From assembly GCA_041166745.1 (NCBI GenBank), contig JBEEGH010000009.1, forward strand, positions 124,001-188,000: DNA of 64,000 nt, written 5' to 3'. Below are positions 60,875 to 64,000 of this stretch, in pieces. Under the pieces are notes generated by a model, which worked only from the letters and a program-made list of their open reading frames with translations, ran no database searches and was not told the DNA's origin. Each line of letters begins with the position of its first letter. The stretch's first letter is position 1. The position numbers and the translations under genes are program-made. The DNA comes from DASUCS01 sp041166745. GTDB lineage: Bacteria; Actinomycetota; Acidimicrobiia; Acidimicrobiales; JACDCH01.

Positions 60875-62482
60875 TTACGAGACCACGATCAGCGGTTCGC
60901 GAGTGAGTGGCGCGACGACGCCATCGACGTCGGGCTCGAACGCGGGCCGAGTCGGCGCGGCGGAGATCCGCAGCAGGCGAGTGATCACCTCGGCCGGCTG
61001 GCCGCGGCTGAAGAAGAAGCCCTGCGCGAAGTCGCATTCGAGCCGCCGCAGCGCTTGGTATTGCGCTTCCTGCTCGACTCCCTCCGCCACCACCTTCAGC
61101 CCGAGCGCGTGGGAGAGGCCGATGACGTGCTCGATGATCGCCGTGTCTGCCTGCGACTGTCCGAGGCCGTCGACGAAGGACTTGTCGATCTTCAGGTAGT
61201 CGAGGTTGAACCGGCGCAGGTGGTTGAGCGATGAGTAGCCCGTTCCGAAGTCGTCGAGTGCGAGCGTGATGCCTCGGTCCTTGGCTTGACGCAACATCGC
61301 CCACGCGCCCGCAACGTCGTGCATCAACGCACTCTCGGTGATCTCGAAGCAGATGCGCTCCGGACGCACGCCTGTGGTGCGCAGTGCCGTCGAGATCACA
61401 TCGCCGAAGTCCGGTTGCGCGAGCTGGCTCGCCGACACGTTGAGCTTGACCTTGAACTGCTTGTCGGGGAAAGCGTCTTGCCACTCGCGCGCCTGCCGGC
61501 ACGCGGTTTCGAGGACCCACGCGCCGACCGGAACGATGAGCCCACTGTCTTCGAGATCTTGGATGAACTCCCCCGGGAGTACCAGACCTCGTTCGGGGTG
61601 GTTCCACCTGATGAGCGCCTCAGCGCCGACCATCGACGCGTCGGACACCGCGACGACGGGTTGGTAGTGCAGCACGAACTGCTCCGCCTCGAGCGCCTCG
61701 CGGAGCTCCTTGTCCTGGCGGGTGCGGCGACCAGATTGCTGCTCGCGGCCCGGCTCGACGACGACGAAGCGGCCCGTTCCCTGGTTCTTGGCTTCGTACA
61801 TCGCGGCGTCGGCGGAGCTGAGCACCACGTCCATCGAACCCGAGTTCGCGTCGACAACCGCGATGCCGACGCTGGCCGAGATCGCGATGTGCTGGGAAGC
61901 CAACTCGAAGGGCATTTCGAGCGCATCGATCACGCGCTCCGCGAGCCGTGTGGCCGCCTGAGCGTTCACGACGTCGCTGCCCAAGATCACGAACTCGTCG
62001 CCGCCGTAGCGGACGACCCGGTCACTCGGTCGCACCGCGGTGCGCAGGCGCTGAGCGACTTCGACGAGCAGCTGATCCCCGATGTCATGGCCGTGCGAGT
62101 CGTTGACGGCCTTGAAGTGATCGAGATCGACGAAGAGCACTGCCAGGTGTGACGCATCCTCGATGGCACGCGTGATGCCCCGCTGATACCACCCAGGCAG
62201 CGAGCGCCGGTTCGGTAATCCGGTGAGGCTGTCGAGCATCGACAGTTTGGCCAGCTCCTTGCGAGCCTGCGAGGCGTCGCGGTAGCGACGAAAGGAGAAG
62301 ATGGTGGTTGCGACAGGTACTGCCAGCAGCAACGGGACGATGCCGTTGAGGTTGTTGAACCCGAACGGGGCCACCGCGAGCGCATGGTCGACGGCGCGCG
62401 TCGTCAACGCGCCCATTGTCACCACGACGACGGCTAGCACGGCCAGAGCGACGTCGCGCGCCGCCCGAGGGTCGTCGCGCAT
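60875..62482 (-). CDS. Membrane GGDEF-EAL cyclic-di-GMP protein
   Basis: 535 aa. Two membrane helices (about residues 10-30 and 45-65), a short linker, GGDEF domain with intact RYGGDEF at 160-164 and an inhibitory I-site R151-P-S-D, then an EAL domain with GAEALIRW (EAL at 288-290), EITESALM, DDFGTGYSSL, KIDKSFV and AEGVE. Both enzymatic sites look intact, so it could make or break c-di-GMP. No sensory domain other than the membrane part. Start ATG 62482; no clear promoter. Confidence 0.92.
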   Translation of the reverse strand: MRDDPRAARDVALAVLAVVVVTMGALTTRAVDHALAVAPFGFNNLNGIVPLLLAVPVATTIFSFRRYRDASQARKELAKLSMLDSLTGLPNRRSLPGWYQRGITRAIEDASHLAVLFVDLDHFKAVNDSHGHDIGDQLLVEVAQRLRTAVRPSDRVVRYGGDEFVILGSDVVNAQAATRLAERVIDALEMPFELASQHIAISASVGIAVVDANSGSMDVVLSSADAAMYEAKNQGTGRFVVVEPGREQQSGRRTRQDKELREALEAEQFVLHYQPVVAVSDASMVGAEALIRWNHPERGLVLPGEFIQDLEDSGLIVPVGAWVLETACRQAREWQDAFPDKQFKVKLNVSASQLAQPDFGDVISTALRTTGVRPERICFEITESALMHDVAGAWAMLRQAKDRGITLALDDFGTGYSSLNHLRRFNLDYLKIDKSFVDGLGQSQADTAIIEHVIGLSHALGLKVVAEGVEQEAQYQALRRLECDFAQGFFFSRGQPAEVITRLLRISAAPTRPAFEPDVDGVVAPLTREPLIVVS

Positions 62483-62596
62483 CAGCGGCTGGTGCCGAGG
62501 GGCGGGCTGGGTAGAAATGGTGTGAACCCCCGTGTTGTTCCAGATGTGATCGGTCGAGCCTCATGTCATCTTGAGGCGTCGGTCCGGGAGACTGCC

Positions 62597-62602
62597 TACG
62601 AT
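62597..62602 (+). promoter_or_regulatory. Putative -10 box (TACGAT) for the formaldehyde dehydrogenase
   Basis: TACGAT is followed by 9 bases and the ATG at 62612; no ribosome site is visible. Confidence 0.4.
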
Positions 62603-62611
62603 CCACCACCT

Positions 62612-63697
62612 ATGACGCACCAGGTCAGAGGCGTGGTTTCTCGGACGAAGGGCGCTCCGGTCGAGTTGACGACGATCGTCGTTCCCGACCCCGGGCCCGG
62701 CGAGGCCCTCGTCCGCGTGCAGGCTTGCGGCGTCTGCCACACGGATCTGCACTACCGGGAAGGCGCCATCAACGACGACTTCCCGTTTCTCCTCGGCCAT
62801 GAAGCCGCCGGTGTCGTCGAAGCCGTCGGGTCGGACGTGACCGACGTGAGCCCAGGCGACTTCGTCGTCCTCAACTGGCGCGCCGTGTGCGGACAGTGTC
62901 GATCCTGCCGTCGCGGCCGGCCCTGGTATTGCTTCTCGACGCACAACGCCACGCAGAAGATGACGCTGGTGGATGGCACGGAGCTGTCGCCTGCGCTGGG
63001 GGTGGGCGCCTTCGCGGAGAAGACATTGGTGGCCGCGGGCCAATGCACAAAGGTCGACGCCGCCGCGAAGCCGGAGGTCGCGGGCCTGCTGGGATGTGGC
63101 GTGATGGCCGGGTTGGGCGCGGCCATGTTCACCGGTGAGGTCGGTCGCGGCGACAGCGTCGCCGTGTTCGGCTGCGGAGGTGTTGGCTGCGCGGCCATCG
63201 CCGGCGCGCGACTGGCGGGGGCTGCGGTCGTCATCGCCGTCGACATCGATGCCCGCAAGCTCGATGTCGCTCGTCAGTTCGGAGCGACGGCGGTGGTCAA
63301 CTCCAGTGAGACCGATCCGGTTGTGGCGATCCAAGAGTTGACGGACGGCAACGGCGCCGACGTGTGCATCGAGGCTGTCGGCAACCCGAAGGTGTTCGAG
63401 CAGGCGTTCTACGCCCGCGATCTCGCAGGAACGGTCGTGCAAGTGGGCGTGCCCGACCCGCAGATGCGCATCGACCTCCCGATGATCGATTTCTTCGGCC
63501 GCGGTGGGCGCCTCAAGCCGAGTTGGTATGGCGACTGCTTGCCGAGCCGCGACTTCCCGATGTTGATCGATCTCTACCTTCAGGGCCGGCTCGACCTCGA
63601 ACGTTTCGTGTCCGAGACCATCGCTCTCGATGCCGTGGAGGAAGCGTTTGCTCGCATGCAACGAGGCGAGGTGCTCCGCTCGGTCGTCGTCCTCTGA
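62612..63697 (+). CDS. S-(hydroxymethyl)mycothiol dehydrogenase (mycothiol-dependent formaldehyde dehydrogenase)
   Basis: Oxidises the formaldehyde-mycothiol adduct with NAD; also linked to S-nitrosomycothiol reduction. 361 aa zinc enzyme: CGVCHTDLHYREG, LGHEAAGVVEAVG, the structural zinc cluster CGQCRSCRRGRPWYC, QCTKVD, GLLGCGVMAGLGAAM and FGCGGVGCAAIAGA. From memory it follows the mycobacterial MscR/AdhE2 sequence almost block by block (NWRAVCGQC, FYARDLAGTVV, SWYGDCLPSRDFP). The ATG at 62612 opens MTHQVRGVVSRTKG. It implies that the cell makes mycothiol. Confidence 0.93.
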   Translation: MTHQVRGVVSRTKGAPVELTTIVVPDPGPGEALVRVQACGVCHTDLHYREGAINDDFPFLLGHEAAGVVEAVGSDVTDVSPGDFVVLNWRAVCGQCRSCRRGRPWYCFSTHNATQKMTLVDGTELSPALGVGAFAEKTLVAAGQCTKVDAAAKPEVAGLLGCGVMAGLGAAMFTGEVGRGDSVAVFGCGGVGCAAIAGARLAGAAVVIAVDIDARKLDVARQFGATAVVNSSETDPVVAIQELTDGNGADVCIEAVGNPKVFEQAFYARDLAGTVVQVGVPDPQMRIDLPMIDFFGRGGRLKPSWYGDCLPSRDFPMLIDLYLQGRLDLERFVSETIALDAVEEAFARMQRGEVLRSVVVL

Positions 63698-63748
63698 CGG
63701 CACGCTCCGTACCTCAGCGGATCGGCGCGCTCTGGGATCGCGTTTGTC

Positions 63749-63800
63749 CCACATCCGAGCGACAACTCGGCCAGGAGATTCAATTGTCGCTGAGATGTGG
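63749..63800. repeat. Long imperfect inverted repeat downstream of the formaldehyde dehydrogenase
   Basis: CCACATC (63749-63755) pairs with GATGTGG (63794-63800), and AGCGACAA (63758-63765) with TTGTCGCT (63784-63791); a 2x2 internal loop lies between them and the terminal loop is 18 bases. The rest of the gap 63698-63912 shows no gene I can support. It may be a terminator, a structured RNA or the end of an old element. Confidence 0.5.
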
Positions 63801-63912
63801 TTCGCGTCGTGTGCCAGCGTTCGGTGTCCAGGGCAACTGGCGTAGTACCGTCGACGTTGCGCGGTCGCACAAGGCGTCGATGGCGGCATGAATCACGGCT
63901 TCCTGCGCACCG

Positions 63913-63936
63913 CGTGAAGCGGCGAGCCGCCTCACG
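63913..63936 (-). terminator. Hairpin after the gene at the right edge
   Basis: CGTGA-a-GCGGC-GA-GCCGC-c-TCACG forms a 10-bp stem with one mismatch, 4 bases beyond the stop of the minus-strand fragment at 63941. It supports reading that fragment as a real gene end. Confidence 0.5.
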
Positions 63937-63940
63937 GTCG

Positions 63941-64000
63941 CTACCAGCAGGTGATGGCCACGTTGGTGACCATGTGCCGGTCGGACAACGAGCCGGTTCC
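63941..64000 (-). CDS. C-terminal fragment of a gene that continues beyond the window
   Basis: The last 60 bases read on the minus strand as 19 residues ending DRHMVTNVAITCW, then TAG. The ending on a hydrophobic strand, the stop and the hairpin just after it suggest the end of a real protein. It is too short to identify. Confidence 0.4.
   Translation of the reverse strand, partial: GTGSLSDRHMVTNVAITCW

Noticed and set aside
63364..63891. Plus-strand open frame running past the end of the formaldehyde dehydrogenase gene
   Set aside because: Its first two-thirds is an off-frame shadow of the dehydrogenase and the rest runs through the inverted repeat; no start, ribosome site or motif.

Overview
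The window is about 64 kb of high-GC (roughly two-thirds G+C), densely coded chromosome with no visible mobile genes, rRNA, tRNA or CRISPR. Gene content points to a deep-branching actinobacterium, probably of the Acidimicrobiia type. The evidence is a ctaE-qcrCAB respiratory operon with a di-haem QcrC and three-helix Rieske protein, a mycothiol-dependent formaldehyde dehydrogenase, an F420-type luciferase-like oxidoreductase, a MurA with Asp in place of the fosfomycin-target Cys, and the actinobacterial order rho-rpmE-prfA-prmC-tsaC-(phosphatase)-rpiB-glyA-wecA-atp. The taxonomic call is inference from gene content only.

Layout. 1-6.1 kb: aspartate-family amino acids (lysA 3' end, hom, thrC, and an ApgM-like protein that probably supplies the missing homoserine kinase) with an exported trypsin-like protease between. 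6.1-7.8 kb: an ABC-2 exporter. 7.9-15.0 kb: rho, rpmE, an unknown gene, prfA, prmC, then a zinc-ribbon protein and a zinc alcohol dehydrogenase interrupting the conserved order, then tsaC. 15.0-20.6 kb: a cyclic-nucleotide-binding protein, a thiolase-like protein, a low-Mr phosphatase, rpiB, glyA and a WecA-like transferase. 20.7-28.1 kb: a complete F1Fo ATP synthase operon with two small leader membrane genes. 28.1-31.2 kb: small accessory genes (2H phosphoesterase, CsbD, exported Cys-rich protein, methyltransferase, beta-lactamase-like hydrolase). 31.2-41.8 kb: aerobic respiration (CtaG-like, ctaE-qcrCAB, two ABC-2 transporters, ctaF-ctaD-ctaC). 41.9-44.7 kb: an SsuABC/NrtABC/TauABC-type importer. 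44.7-57.3 kb: glpX, methylmalonyl-CoA mutase large subunit, S9 peptidase, a zinc-ribbon/J-domain/hydrolase trio, murA, a hydrolase, an Nfu-type Fe-S scaffold, meaB, an enoyl-CoA hydratase, an LLM oxidoreductase and an SDR. 57.3-64 kb: a DUF4328-like membrane protein, glycogen phosphorylase, a GGDEF-EAL protein, mycothiol-dependent formaldehyde dehydrogenase, and the 3' tip of one more gene.

How it works together: the respiratory chain (QcrCAB plus CtaCDEF) makes the proton gradient used by the ATP synthase. The mutase, MeaB, hydratase, thiolase-like protein and SDR fit acyl-CoA and propionyl-CoA catabolism. GlpX and GlgP belong to gluconeogenesis and glycogen turnover. No stretch longer than 300 bases lacks a gene.

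The most interesting signals are not the genes themselves. (i) Two related elements of about 95 bp each end exactly on a GTG start codon and can encode similar peptides of 31 and 32 residues. (ii) Two members of one hairpin family separate convergent genes. (iii) A TAnnnT box lies 6-10 bases before the start of about 15 genes, the signature of leaderless transcription; it also suggests a CTG start for meaB. (iv) An ApgM-like gene follows hom-thrC where thrB would be expected.
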